Position numbers and translations under genes: made by a program. A DNA stretch of 64,000 nucleotides from contig NC_052506.1 in assembly GCF_014356525.2 (NCBI RefSeq), positions 9,355,698 through 9,419,697 on the forward strand, given 5' to 3'. Position 1 is the stretch's first letter, and every line of letters begins with the position of its first letter. Origin of the DNA: Nilaparvata lugens (taxonomy: Eukaryota; Arthropoda; Insecta; Hemiptera; Delphacidae). This document shows, piece after piece, positions 32,256 through 43,479 of this stretch. The notes beneath the pieces were generated by a model. The model saw only the letters and a program-made list of their open reading frames with translations. It did no database searches and was not told the origin of the DNA.

Positions 32256-32311
32256 CCCCTATATGCTCACAATTCATTTAAATATTTCATTAATAAGGCA
32301 CCAAAGGAATT
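32256..32311. repeat. Direct repeat, right copy
   Basis: Matches 30956-31011 with one visible A/G difference (AAGGCACC against AAGACACC). Confidence 0.8.
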
Positions 32312-33520
32312 GAAGGCGACAAATGGAAAATTTATTGTTTGGAAAATTTTTATAAAATGATTCATTGGAATGTTAAGATTGAAAATTTTATCGATATTTA
32401 GGTAAAGATTTGTGAGAAACTCAAATAGTTTTATATATTGTCACCTGGTCATATGGTACATATAATATGAATCATATATTTATCTCATATTGATCAGGAT
32501 TTAAGAGTTTTAAATTGGAAAAGTTTAATGAACAGTGTTTTTGTCTTTGAACAATCTTTGTCATCGACAGAAGGATTGTTTATTTCATTTGTTGTCAAAA
32601 TTAACGTAGCTTCTCTTTTGTTTTTAATAACAAACGTGCCGCTTGTGCAACTGATAAAATTATGTACTTGAAATGGCTTTCATGTTTGGCATTGACTGAG
32701 TTATATTTAATACCCAAAATTTTACTTTTGGTCGGTGTGTGAGCTCGTTCGTTAGGACTGTGAGTAAAGTCCGGCTGTTCTGGTGAAGGGGATAGATTTT
32801 GCTCTTGTTTTATAATACAGTTTTCCTGTCGCAGTTCGGGCAGTTTAAAGAGAATTGTATTATTGAATAGGACGAGATCTGAACCCATTTCATTGGATCA
32901 GTTATTTTGATTTTTAATTAATAATTAACGCCACGAAATACCAGTGGATGCCAAAGTGGGAAGCTATTTCAAAAAGGTAGGTGACTACTGAGTCATTGTT
33001 CTTAAATTTTTCATAACCACAAACATTGAATCCTCATTAGCAGCAAAGCGAGTAGCCCCTGAAATATTCATCTGATTCTTATTATTTCGTAATTTCTAAT
33101 TATAATTCTAATTTTGTAATAAATAATTTATTGTTTTGTTTTAAATATCAAAAACCTCTACGATCTTTTCTTGTGTTTTTTTTTTCATTTTCCCACCCTT
33201 ACATATTTGGTGAAGGCAAATATCGTGCTTACAATATATATCTGAAGTTAATATTGTGAGATTATCAACATTTCAAGCTCAGCACTACGTAGGAAACTCG
33301 CTAATAAACTTTGATAAAACAATCAGAAACTCTTGCCAGCTCTCCCAAAGTAGCAACAGTAATAAACAGATTTTTCGCTGTGAATCAATAAACAGGATTG
33401 GATGGTAGGGGAAGGTAATAGTGGAAGTCTGTAGCCGTGCGTTTCTCGCACCTCGCCGGATAAAAGCCGTAGATGAATAAATCAGCAACCGTGAAAGGCT
33501 GATTATTTATTCAAGGGCGG
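32312..33520. other. AT-rich intergenic DNA
   Basis: No repeat partner or gene seen. A 95-codon minus-strand open frame at 32601-32888 lacks recognisable motifs. A short inverted pair TGAATAAATCAGC..GCTGATTATTTATTCA sits near 33473-33520. Confidence 0.4.
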
Positions 33521-33900
33521 CTTTTACTGTGCATTGTCTCCGGCGATGACGACTTGGAATAGGAAAATCAACAGCACATCCAGATCAGCGCCGGAACAGC
33601 CAACGGCTGAAAAACCTCCAAGAAGCATCTTCGCCGAGTGCCTGACTGACTACTGACTGACTACTGACTATCCTGCCTGACTGACTGCCAGGACTGGGAA
33701 CAGACTGCTATTCCGATTCCGAACGTGCAAGCAAGTCGTGCCTCGAAGCCTCACCAGGATGATCAGTGAATACGGAACAACTACTAATCTTGCAAGCCTT
33801 CACTTGCAAACAAACGTACAACTTTCGTGAAAACACCTGCCGTTTCTCTTCTTCACAATGCGGCTGCAAACTTTCTTCTACGATTCAGTGTTTACTCACA
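33521..33900. other. GC-richer unique block with CTGACTGACTACTGACT repeats
   Basis: Non-repeat DNA at about 45-50% GC with several GACTGACT words near 33641-33690. No long frame. A non-coding exon or regulatory block is possible but only a guess. Confidence 0.35.
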
Positions 33901-34254
33901 TTCGTGAAGAATGAATGAATGATTCGTCAATGTATCTGAAATTCTTAATCTTGGTTTGGAAATATGTTTCTGTAATATAGTGACTTTAAAGTGGAACTAA
34001 TCATGATTAACAACAACACACAAATAATAAAATTATTATAGAGAGACAGATAGATTTATGGATTGCTTCTTCACATCCTAGGATAAGTAGTGATTTCTTG
34101 TGATATTGTAACTAGGATAAGTTCACAATCATTCAAGAATGTCTCCTTTGTATTTTATTATCTCGTATTTACTTACTTTTTTTACTTTCCTTCTTTGTAA
34201 TGTTCTTCAAATTGAGATGTTAATAGGAATCCACCAATTTTATTAATAATTTTC
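33901..34254. other. AT-rich intergenic DNA
   Basis: No supported feature. Confidence 0.3.
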
Positions 34255-34432
34255 TTTTTAGTAACACTCGGCCCCTGCGCTCAGGTTTTTAACCTTTTCA
34301 GGGACTTTCCGTATTTAATAATAATACTATTTTACTTTTAACTTATTTTGTTAATTGTCAATTGTATTTATGTAATTATAGACATTCATGTATGCATTGT
34401 ATGAAGGAAAAATAAATAAACTATTATTATTT
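34255..34432 (+). mobile_element. Retroelement 3' end with CCCTG/CAGGG hairpin
   Basis: CGGCCCCTGCGCTCAGG, a GTTTTTAACC centre and TTTTCAGGGACTTTCC form a hairpin. It is followed by AT-rich DNA and AATAAATAAACTATTATTA. The form is typical of a LINE or SINE 3' end but of a different family from C. Confidence 0.5.
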
Positions 34433-35499
34433 TAAATTACAGTATGGTTGATTCAATTTCAGTTAGCCTACTAGTATGTTGATAATGAATTCCCTAATAT
34501 TATGCTTCATTCTATATAGATTTCTGGTAATTGGTGAATTGTAACATTCAATTCTCACTTCTGATCAGTTTCCAAATGATAGTTATTGTAATAGAACCTC
34601 CCATATTCATATGAACTTTCAGGCTTATAAATCTACAGACATGTATAAAACAAAAAACGAATAAAGAGAAAAATTCACTTCTAAATGTAGTTTCAAAGCT
34701 GGCTGATGAAACAGAACATTACTGTGGGTAAAGACCTTGGAGAAATGGAGTACAGTATTTTATTTACTATTTATTATTTACAATACAAATGACACTGATT
34801 TGATAACATTGGTAGATAAAATGATAAGGTAGTGCTTTGTCTTGTGCTTTTTTCTTCCAAATTTATAGGTGACAAAGTCCAAGATAAGGTTAGAATTTCA
34901 CGTGTACAATTTTTATAAAATTATCTTTCCAGAATAAACATGAAAACTATAAATTTTGAATTTAGATGGCTTGAATTAATAAATAGATTAGAAATATTCC
35001 ACTCAATTACCATTTGTAACAAATAATATTGAGATAGTTAAGAAATTTAAAAAACGGTGATACTTTTTGATTTGATAATTTTTCAAAGAAAGGCTCTCAA
35101 GGATCCCTGACATTTGAGAAATAAAGTATTCTAAAAATACAACAATTCGAAGTCAAAAAAATATATATTCAACAGAGCACTGTATTCCAATAATTCAGAA
35201 TTGGCAAAACTCATTCATTCTCAAATGAAAGTAACCATCAAATCCTAGGATTATACGATTCCAAGTCCACTGCAACTTGCAACAACTAACATTTCTAGGA
35301 AGCAAGATAATACTGCTCAATCTATTGCTAGCACACCAACTATGTGCTTGTAGGCTACATACACAGATGAAGAAACTTGGTGCATGTTATGTATGATCAC
35401 GTCCTTACCAACTTCGGTTCAGCGTGAATATGACTATATAGCACGACCAGTACACACCGTCTTTATTAGTAGAAAGTTAGAACTTTAGTCAATCCTCTT
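34433..35499. other. AT-rich intergenic DNA
   Basis: Contains one reverse family C tail at 34845-34925. Otherwise no gene or bounded element. Confidence 0.35.
34845..34925 (-). mobile_element. Reverse family C retroelement tail
   Basis: TCTTCCAAATTTATAGGTGA, CAAAGTCCAAGATAAGG and CACGTGTACAATTTTTATAA are the complement of 31077-31145. Confidence 0.65.
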
Positions 35500-35920
35500 A
35501 AACATTTAGCCAAGGAAAGTGAGCTGACTACGACGACGAATAAGTAGATCGAACCTTGGTGGTTGGAGTGAGAGAGAGAGGATAGGCTGAATGAATGAAC
35601 CTCGGTGGTTGGAGTGAGAGAGAGGATAGGGTGAATGTGTGGGTGTGAGAGAGAGGGTGATGGCGCGTGCTATAAGATGGTTTGCTAGTAGGGCCGCACA
35701 TTTGTTACCGACAGAGGGGACTGGCGCGCTAGCTGCTAGCCGACATATTTCACTCGGCTGTACGCTTTCTTCTCTGCATTTCCCGCCATAACGCATTCCT
35801 CCCTTCGACCACAAGCTCTCCACTTTTCTCTAGCCCCGGATTTCTCGCCTATTCATTCCTATCAATGTCTTTTCTGCCAGAAACTTTTGTCAGGCCGAAA
35901 AACTGGGCCACATCTCCCCT
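35500..35920. other. GC-rich unique block with GAGA repeats
   Basis: A 60-bp unit (GGTGGTTGGAGTGAGAGAGA) occurs twice at 35557-35640, followed by more GAGAGAG. Then comes a GC-rich stretch with GGCGCGCTAGCTGCTAGCC. GAGA words and high GC would suit a promoter region, but a 105-codon minus-strand frame is only a by-product of the repeat. Confidence 0.35.
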
Positions 35921-36082
35921 CAAAGAAAATCCACCACTCAAATCCCGAACGCTTTCTTTGCTCAAACATTATGTAGAGCTGGTGTGAAAAATATCAACTG
36001 ACATTTCAGCAAGAATAAATAAAGTGCAGGGATTCAGTTTTCCCCGATATTGGGTGATGGTTTGATGTACTTCACCTCAATT
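35921..36082. other. Spacer
   Basis: No supported feature. Confidence 0.3.
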
Positions 36083-36167
36083 TATTCTGAAGATTCCGTA
36101 TCATTTATACAATAAGTACATTATCAAAATGATAGGGAGAGGAAAAATAAGGTAACCCTACAATAAT
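36083..36167 (-). mobile_element. First family C tail unit, broken by MITE half
   Basis: CCGTATCATTTATACAATAA through GGAAAAATAAGGTAACC is the beginning of the unit found repeated at 36299-36915. It is interrupted by the M7 fragment. Confidence 0.65.
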
Positions 36168-36266
36168 CTACAATAATCGACAGTAATCGGCTTGAGATAA
36201 CAGTAAAAGTTGCGACATAAACGCCCTATACCATGGGATATCTACTTACGATATTGTATCTCTATG
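36168..36266. mobile_element. Half copy of MITE family M7
   Basis: Only the right arm is present: AATCGGCTTGAGATAACAGT, TACCATGGGATATCTACTTA and TATCTCTATG. The left arm is missing, so it is a deletion derivative. Confidence 0.75.
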
Positions 36267-36298
36267 CTATAGTTCTTTTAAACAGTTTTATCAATTCT

Positions 36299-36915
36299 TT
36301 ATTAATTTATACAATAAGTACAATATCAAAATGATATCATAATGAGGGAGAGGAAAAATAAGGTAACCTTGTGCTATTCCTCTCCCAAATTTAGATAACA
36401 CAAAGTCATTCCGTATCATTTATACAATAAGTACATTATCAAAATGAAAGGGAGAGGAAAAATAAGGTAACCTTGTGCTATTCCTCTCCCAAATTTAGAT
36501 AACACAAGTCATTCCGTATCATTTATACAATAAGTACATTATCAAAATGAAAGGGAGAGGAAAAATAAAGTAACCTTGTGCTATTCCTCTCCCAAATTTA
36601 GATAACACAAAGTCATTCCGTATCATTTATACACTAAGTACATTATCAAAATGAAAGGGAGAGGAAAAATAAGGTAACCTTGTGCTATTCCTCTCCCAAA
36701 TTTAGATAACACAAAGTCATTCCGTATCATTTATACACTAAGTACATTATCAAAATGATAGGGAGAGGAAAAATAAGGTAACCTTGTGCTATTCCTCTCC
36801 CAAATTTAGATAGCACAAAGTCATTCCGTATCATTTATACAATGAGTACATTATCAAAATGATAGGGAGAAGAAACATGAGGTAACCTTGTGCTATTCCC
36901 CTCCCAAATTTTCTT
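36299..36915 (-). repeat. Tandem array of family C retroelement tails, period ~104 bp
   Basis: About six head-to-tail units start at 36305 (partial), 36408, 36511, 36615, 36719 and 36823. Each has ATTCCGTATCATTTATAC, GGGAGAGGAAAAATAAGG and GCTATTCCTCTCCCAAATTT. Each unit is a reversed 3' hairpin tail. The body of the element (seen at 37650) is not included. Confidence 0.9.
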
Positions 36916-37249
36916 AGACATAATATTTCGTTTGAATTTTCAACTTTCTTTTTCTACGGTCAAGTGCTGAAGGGTAGGGTATCCTTGATACCCTCTCTGA
37001 GAATGGACTTCTTAAGGTTCAAACTTTACCGTTTCATGTGAAAACATTACAGTAGTACCTAAACTTTTGCATATTTCATCATATTTCTCAATATTGCTCA
37101 ATATTTCTCAATACTGCTCAATATTACTTTAGAACTCATTAGTTTAATATGATTGATTTACCATGTTATTTTACCGCTACTAGTATTTATTTTTAACGCT
37201 AGAACGTAAGTTAAATTATGTTTTTTTAAACACATGAATAAAGGAATGT
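36916..37249. other. AT-rich intergenic DNA
   Basis: A short CTCAATATTTCTCAATACTG repeat lies near 37090-37130. Nothing else. Confidence 0.35.
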
Positions 37250-37325
37250 GAATCTGAAATTTAGATAACCCAAAGTCCGAAATAGGTTAAGTCTTGTAGT
37301 TCTTCAATTCACAAAATTTTCAACA
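37250..37325 (-). mobile_element. Reverse fragment of family C body
   Basis: TTTAGATAACCCAAAGTCCG, AATAGGTTAAGTCTTGTAG and CAATTCACAAAATTTTCA are the complement of 37690-37770. Confidence 0.65.
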
Positions 37326-37649
37326 CATACTAAACTTAACAGTGTTTGGCACCTAGAATGTCATCAACTGGAGAAACAATGAATATGAAAATGAATTTAG
37401 AGAGTCGATATCACTAATCATCAATAAATCAGCGTTAAGGCTTGCGTAGCTTTTTGGGGAAACAAAATTTATAGAATTAAATCGAAAACTAAACCAAATC
37501 ATTCAATATATCAAAATATTTTCATCATTATGAAATATAACGGAAACATTGCTTCTTGAAATTGCAAAAGATTGAAGTAGATTCTTTTCTGTATTCAGTA
37601 AATGGAGATCGAAATACGGATTTTAACGGAAACTAAACTTCTATGTTTA

Positions 37650-37895
37650 GTTTTGAAGCATCTAAATTTAAAATCTACTTCGTGAAATTACTTGAGGACT
37701 GAAAATTATGTGAATTGTAGAACTATACAAGACTTAACCTATATCGGACTATGTGTTAGGCCTATCTAAATTTGGGAGAGGAATTGCACAAGGTTACCTT
37801 ATTTCTCCTCTCCCTATTGAAGACATGATTGGTAAAACGTTTCGTTTCGTTATCATTTTGATAATGTTCTTATTGTATGAATGAATGAATTAATC
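37650..37895 (+). mobile_element. Family C retroelement, longest visible copy
   Basis: It runs from GAAGCATCTAAATTTAAAAT through ACTTAACCTATATCGGACTA and GGGAGAGGAATTGCACAAG to CTCCTCTCCC. It then has an extra segment before TTTTGATAATGTTCTTATTG and an ATGAATGAATGAAT tail. It gives the body that goes with the arrayed tails. No open frame; SINE or LINE 3' end. Confidence 0.65.
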
Positions 37896-37914
37896 GAAAT
37901 GATTATAGTTATCA

Positions 37915-38110
37915 TAGAGCAGCCGAACGTCACTCGAGTAGAGCGATTGATGATCGACCGGTGAGCAAGAGTGGAACGCGAGAAGAGCTAGCATCTCCCG
38001 TAACGTTCATGATCGGTGCGTGTACAGAGCGGGGGCGGAGCGATTGCGGAACGAGAGCGGAGCGTGCGCGGAGCGGGTTGAAGGCGCATATATCGGTACG
38101 CAGCTTTCGT
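37915..38110. other. GC-rich block with GCGGAGCG repeats
   Basis: GAGCGGGGGCGGAGCGATT, GAGAGCGGAGCGTGCGCGG and similar words give a local GC peak. It ends in GCATATATCGGTACGCAGCTT, reminiscent of the AGGTGC MITE terminus. A decayed MITE is possible. Confidence 0.35.
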
Positions 38111-38339
38111 CTCTGATTTTACCTGTTGTTGATCATTGACAATGAAGGATGTATTTATTAATCAACATGCATAAATTTTTAGGTCTGATTAATTTACGTA
38201 TTCAGTGCCGAGTGCCGAGACAGTTATATGTGCCGAATGACTCGACCTCGGCCCACCACGACTCGGCTCGGCTCGGCCCTATTGACGAGCGACAACCACC
38301 GATAAGATCTCACATTTTGCACCATTAGGCACGTAGACG
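38111..38339. other. Spacer with GGCTCGGCTCGGC repeat
   Basis: A short CGACTCGGCTCGGCTCGGC run near 38260; nothing else supported. Confidence 0.35.
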
Positions 38340-38482
38340 ACTACCTCCTCGATCCTCCTCCTCCTTTTCTCCTCCTCTTCCTTCTTCTCTTCCTCTTCTT
38401 CTTCTTCTCCTTCTCCTTCTCCTCCCCCTCCTACTTCCACTCCTCCTCCTCATCCTCCACCACCACCTCTTCCTCAATCTTC
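38340..38482. repeat. Pyrimidine-rich microsatellite (CTC/CTT)n
   Basis: CTCCTC, CTTCTT and CTCCAC triplets dominate. It generates a glutamate-rich minus-strand frame that is not a gene. Confidence 0.85.
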
Positions 38483-38749
38483 AAACTTATCTCAGCCACC
38501 TCAATCACTCTCTCTTCCTCCCTCACATTCCAGTTCTTAACACCCTCTCTATCAGCAGCGCTTAACGACGGAATAAATCCGCTAGAAAGCACATTGACGT
38601 TGGCGGCGGTGGCGGTGATAACGCGTCTCGTTGACTCGACTAAAATCAAGGTAGATAGGTGTGAGTGTGAGATAGCCGTCTATGGCCCTCCAGTAATTCA
38701 GTAGGTGAAGTGGAGCGCAGTCTTGCCATAATCTTAGCATGAAAGTTTT

Positions 38750-39215
38750 GATCGAGAGAAAAATGGCGATGAAGAACGAGATAAAAGTGAGAGGGACTCG
38801 AAGAAGTGATGAAAGTGATCGAGAGAAAAATGGCGATGAAGAACGAGATAAAAGTGAGAGGGACTCGAAGAAGTGATAAAAGTGATCGAGAGAAAAATGG
38901 CGATGAAGAAAGAGATAAAAGTGAGAGGGACTCGAAGAAGTGATAAAAGTGATCGAGAGAAAAATGGCGATGAAGAAAGAGATAAAAGAAAGAGGGACTC
39001 GAGGAAGTGATGAAAGTGATCGAGAGAAAAATGGCGATGAAGAAAGAGATAAAAGTGAGAGGGACTCGAAGAAGTGATAAAAGTGATCGAGAGAAAAATG
39101 GCGATGAAGAAAGAGATAAAAGTGAGAGGGACTCGAAGAAGTGATAAAAGTGATCGAGAGAAAAATGGCGATGAAGAAAGAGATAAAGTTGAGAGAGACT
39201 CGAATGATGGCTGAT
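38750..39215. repeat. Tandem repeat, 67-bp unit, seven copies
   Basis: Units start (GATCGAGAGAAAAATGGCG) at 38750, 38817, 38884, 38951, 39018, 39085 and 39152. Each has GAGATAAAAGTGAGAGGG and ACTCGAAGAAGTGAT. The right copy of the block carries the same array at ~40240-40690, with small deletions. Confidence 0.95.
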
Positions 39216-39324
39216 AGAAGGAAGATGATGGGGTGATATTTGATTTTTGAATTTATAGTAAGTTCGTTACCAGGTCTGACAATAACTGAAGCTGGCCACT
39301 AACGGTAGAGCATGCATGATTATC

Positions 39325-39425
39325 ATAAATTAATAAAAACAATATAAAAACTAGTTCTACCCTTTATAGAGTTTGTTATTAATTTGTATAAAAGTAGCCC
39401 ATAAAAGTGAAGTGTTTTTAGGATT
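39325..39425. repeat. Family K segment
   Basis: ATTAATAAAAACAATATAAA, then CTACCCTTTATAG and AGTAGCCCATAAAAGTGAAG, as at 46230-46345. Confidence 0.6.
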
Positions 39426-39559
39426 ATTATGTATGTTCATCATCAACTAAACTGATAAGAGAAAAACAAAATAAGACTGAAAAAAATGTATTAAGAATAT
39501 CGTGTTACTTTCGTGTGCAATGTTAATGTTTCCAGATTTTATTGTTTCTATAAAGTATG

Positions 39560-39726
39560 AGTTGTAACTGACATTATTTAAGTTTTCAAATATTATATTT
39601 TCACAATTTTAAAAATTTATCTAGTCTTACTTTGTAAATGAATATTAAAATTTGAATGTATGTGACTATTGTCTATGCTTACCATTGTTTAGCCATGACA
39701 AGTAATAAATTGAATTGAATTGAATC
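39560..39726 (+). mobile_element. Retroelement 3' end with (AATTG)n tail
   Basis: ACCATTGTTTAGCCATGACA then AGTAATAAATTGAATTGAAT. The copy across the gap (41040-41207) is the same sequence. Confidence 0.5.
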
Positions 39727-39874
39727 AGCGAGACGCTTCTAATATAAAATAAACAACCAATAATAATAACTAAACTACTGAACAATTGAATATTTAATGA
39801 TAGAGAAATAATTTAACCTCAAATAGAGCAGCGAAGAGAAAAACAACAAAAAATCGGAGATACAAAAACCAATC

Positions 39875-39974
39875 NNNNNNNNNNNNNNNNNNNNNNNNNN
39901 NNNNNNNNNNNNNNNNNNNNNNNNNNNNNNNNNNNNNNNNNNNNNNNNNNNNNNNNNNNNNNNNNNNNNNNNNN
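39875..39974. other. Assembly gap, exactly 100 N
   Basis: One hundred N mark an unsized gap. Any frame drawn through it is meaningless. Confidence 1.
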
Positions 39975-41351
39975 ACTTATCTCAGCCACCTCAATCACTC
40001 TCTCTTCCTCCCTCACATTCCAGTTCTTAACACCCTCTCTATCAGCAGCGCTTAACGACGGAATAAATCCGCTAGAAAGCACATTGACGTTGGCGGCGGT
40101 GGCGGTGATAACGCGTGTCGTTGACTCGACTAAAATCAAGGTAGATAGGTGTGAGTGTGAGATAGCCGTCTATGGCCCTCCAGTAATTCAGTAGGTGAAG
40201 TGGAGCGCAGTCTTGCCATAATCTTAGCATGAAAGTTTTGATCGAGAGAAAAATGGCGATGAAGAACGAGATAAAAGTGAGAGGGACTCGAAGAAGTGAT
40301 GAAAGTGATCGAGAGAAAATGGCGATGAAGAACGAGATAAAAGTGAGAGGGACTCGAAGAAGTTGATAAAAGTGATCGAGAGAAAATGGCGATGAGAAAG
40401 AGATAAAAGTGAGAGGGACTCGAAGAAGTGATAAAAGTGATCGAGAGAAAAATGGCGATGAAGAAAGAGATAAAAAAGAGGGACTCGAGGAGTGATGAAG
40501 TGATCGAGAGAAAAATGGCGATGAAGAAAGAGATAAAAGTGAGAGGGACTCGAAAAGTGATAAAAGTGATCGAGAGAAAATGGCGATGAAGAAAGAGATA
40601 AAAGTGAGAGGGACTCGAAGAAGTGATAAAAGTGATCGAGAGAAAAATGGCGATGAAGAAAGAGATAAGTTGAGAGAGACTCGAATGATGGCTGATAGAA
40701 GGAAGATGATGGGGTGATATTTGATTTTTGAATTTATAGTAAGTTCGTTACCAGGTCTGACAATAACTGAGCTGGCCACTACGGTAGAGCATGCATGATT
40801 ATCATAAATTAATAAAACAATATAAAAACTAGTTCTACCCTTTATAGAGTTTGTTATTAATTTGTATAAAAGTAGCCCATAAAAGTGAAGTGTTTTTAGG
40901 ATTATTATGTATGTTCATCATCAACTAAACTGATAAGAAAAAACAAAATAAGACTGAAAAAAATGTATTAAGAATATCGTGTTACTTCGTGTGCAATGTT
41001 AATGTTTCCAGATTTTATTGTTTCTATAAAGTATGAGTTGTAACTGACATTATTTAAGTTTTCAAATATTATATTTTCACAATTTTAAAAATTTATCTAG
41101 TCTTACTTTGTAAATGAATATTAAAATTTGAATGTATGTGACTATTGTCTATGCTTACCATTGTTTAGCCATGACAAGTAATAAATTGAATTGAATTGAA
41201 TCAGCGAGACGCTTCTAATATAAAATAAACAACCAATAATAATAACTAAACTACTGAACAATTGAATATTTAATGATAGAGAAATAATTTAACCTCAAAT
41301 AGAGCAGCGAAGAGGAAAAACAACAAAAAATCGGAGATACAAAAACCAATC
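39975..41351. repeat. Duplicated block, right copy (1.38 kb)
   Basis: It starts at the first base after the gap and follows 38485-39874. It differs mainly by single-base losses in A-runs and G-runs (e.g. GAGAGAAAATGG against GAGAGAAAAATGG) and is 13 bp shorter overall. This pattern fits read error more than divergence. Confidence 0.95.
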
Positions 41352-41415
41352 TCGAAAAATGATGCTTGATGCGTTTTGCGGTGAACACAGCTGTGATGAC
41401 ACAACAATATTTGAC

Positions 41416-41860
41416 GACAGGAGGGAGGAGAAGAAGAAGAAGAAGAAGAAAAAGTAGAAGATGAAGAAGAAGAAAGTGAAGAAGAAGAAGAGAAAAGAAG
41501 ACAGAAGACGAAGAAGAAGAAGAAGACGAAGAAAGAAGAGAAGAAGAGAAAGAAGAAGAAGAGAGAAGAAGAAGAAGAAGAGAAAGAAGAGAGAAGAAGA
41601 AGAAGAGAAGAAGAAGAAGAAGAAGAAGAAGAAGAAAGAAGAAGAAGAAGAAGAGAAAGGAATAAGAAGAGAAGAAGAAGGAAGAAGAAGAAGAAGAAGA
41701 AGAAGAAAGAAGAAGAAGAAGAAGAAGAAGAAGACGAAGAAGAAGAAGACGGGAACGAAGAAGAAGAAGAAGAAGAAGAAAAAGAGAAGAAGAGAAGAAG
41801 AAGAAAAAGTAGAAGAGGAGAAGAAGGAGAAGAAGTAGAAGAAGAAGAGGAAGTATAAGA
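41416..41860 (+). repeat. Purine-rich (GAA)n microsatellite
   Basis: About 445 bp of GAA/GAAGA on the plus strand with few interruptions. The plus-strand lysine/arginine/glutamate frame across it is an artefact. Confidence 0.95.
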
Positions 41861-42394
41861 GAGAATATTAGATAATATTACACAAAATATTATTTTTCAT
41901 TAGAAACAAGGGAGACGAAATAGGAAAATGAAAAGAAGAAGGAGGGATAAATATGTATAAGACAAGAAGAATCACGAGAGAAATTAAAAGTAAAAAAGAA
42001 AGAATAGAAAAGGAGAGAAAGAAAGGTGAGAGGTAGGACTGGAGAAATAATTATACAATTTTGGATTTGAGAAGATGTTATCTGGCTACGAGAGAAGCTG
42101 ATTTATGTGAGATGTTTTGGAGCGGATACTTCTGTATAACAGGTTCGTTATTCGCCAACCAGTGGTCACCATAAATCGGGTATAACTGTTTTTGTAGTCA
42201 ACCAAAAATGAAAGTGGAATTGCACATTTTTACAAGCTGGAACATTGGAACTAATCAAGAAGTCATGAATCAAATTTCCAAAAAAAATCCTACTGGCTAT
42301 TAGGTAAAATTACAAAACAGAACCTGCTTTAAGCTTTCAATACAGTAGTAAAATCTTCAACATTACAACTCGTTAAATGTACTTCCCACGTGAT
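41861..42394. other. Intergenic DNA
   Basis: Purine-rich at first, then AT-rich. No feature supported. Confidence 0.35.
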
Positions 42395-42396
42395 CC

Positions 42397-42651
42397 TCAA
42401 GTGTATATGAAAATAGTAGGAGCAGCATCAAGAGTTATTCTTGTTTTTTCGCCACACTGCACAGAAAACAGCTGTTTTCCGGTCCGTACGTAGATCTGAA
42501 AGACATTGTTTGCAGACGACTCTCGTCTGACGTCAGAACAGGTTTCTTTCCGGCCTAGACCGGAAAGAGTACCCTTTCCAGCCGCTAACATGGAACTAGG
42601 AAAAGTGATCAAAAAACAGCTGATCAAAATCTTTTCATTATTTGTTTTCAT
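42397..42651 (-). other. 84-codon ATG open frame of unknown status
   Basis: The frame starts at ATG with a hydrophobic stretch (ILISCFLITFPSSMLAAG) that looks like a signal peptide, then a basic tail with three Cys. However, the DNA holds palindromic words (CCGGTCTAGGCCGG, TCTGACGTCAGA-like) and two AACAGCTG flanks, more like a MITE. I cannot name a family. Chance or transposon origin is more likely than a gene. Confidence 0.2.
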
Positions 42652-42889
42652 TATTCAATAATTAAAACATTTATAATAATATCATGTTATTGTCATTTGA
42701 AAGAATAAAAAAGTATAAACTCAACCTCCCACATAATTGAACATCATCTTTTAGGTTATTTAGACAAATCAGAATAAAAAAAAAAAAAAAAAATACTTGG
42801 ACAATTTCCTGATATTCAGATTACCTCAGATTTGCTAGAGCTATCACCTTCCACTTTGCTTTCGGAAGTGCTTAATAAACAACTATTCT

Positions 42890-42932
<43 letters not shown>

Positions 42933-43471
42933 TATATATATATATATATATATCGGCCTACGGCTCGGACTTAAAAACGATTCGAGCCGGAAAAATCTCA
43001 TTTTCTGCTCTAGGTGCGAAATATACTATTCCGTAGTGAATTTTATTACCGTACGGTATTGATTACCACTCTGATCTCTGAAATTGATTTGTTTAATTTT
43101 AACATAACGTCTGCCATGTCTATTATAATGATTGCGCCCTTTTGTGAAATCGTATCGTTTCCATATTTTATAATATTTTGTATATCTTCGAATAGATTCT
43201 ATACTTTATCATCCTTCATATAGGAGAGTACAGTATCTGCTATCATGAAAGAAGTCTCCCCCAACCGTTTACCCATGGTTCCCAACATCCAGAAATGTTG
43301 GAAACTAACAAATGACAGACGGTTTTACAAAAATGATTGTGTTAATTTATTGTGAATTATTACAAAATTTAAATTATGCACATGAAAAGTAATTAAGCAA
43401 TGGACAAAGTGAGATCAATATTAGCTACTTAACATTACAGATACAGAGTCATGGGCGCGCTTGGAGAGTAA
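42652..43471. other. AT-rich DNA with simple repeats
   Basis: Poly(A) at about 42777-42793 and (TA)n at 42894-42953. Short frames around them are repeat-driven. No gene seen. Confidence 0.5.
42894..42953. repeat. (TA)n microsatellite
   Basis: About 60 bp of alternating TA with one GA interruption. Confidence 0.95.
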
Positions 43472-43479
43472 TTGCTTAT

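Larger units (their letters stand above)
38485..39874. repeat. 1.39-kb block duplicated across the assembly gap, left copy
   Basis: From ACTTATCTCAGCCACC to AAAAACCAATC it matches 39975-41351 over its whole length. It ends exactly at the first N. It includes a 67-bp tandem repeat, a family K segment and a retroelement tail. Confidence 0.95.

Noticed and set aside
40072..40779. A 235-codon minus-strand frame
   Set aside because: It is the antisense of the 67-bp tandem repeat and its repeats are in phase by chance. The left copy of the same block does not keep the frame, and the block itself is a likely assembly duplicate.
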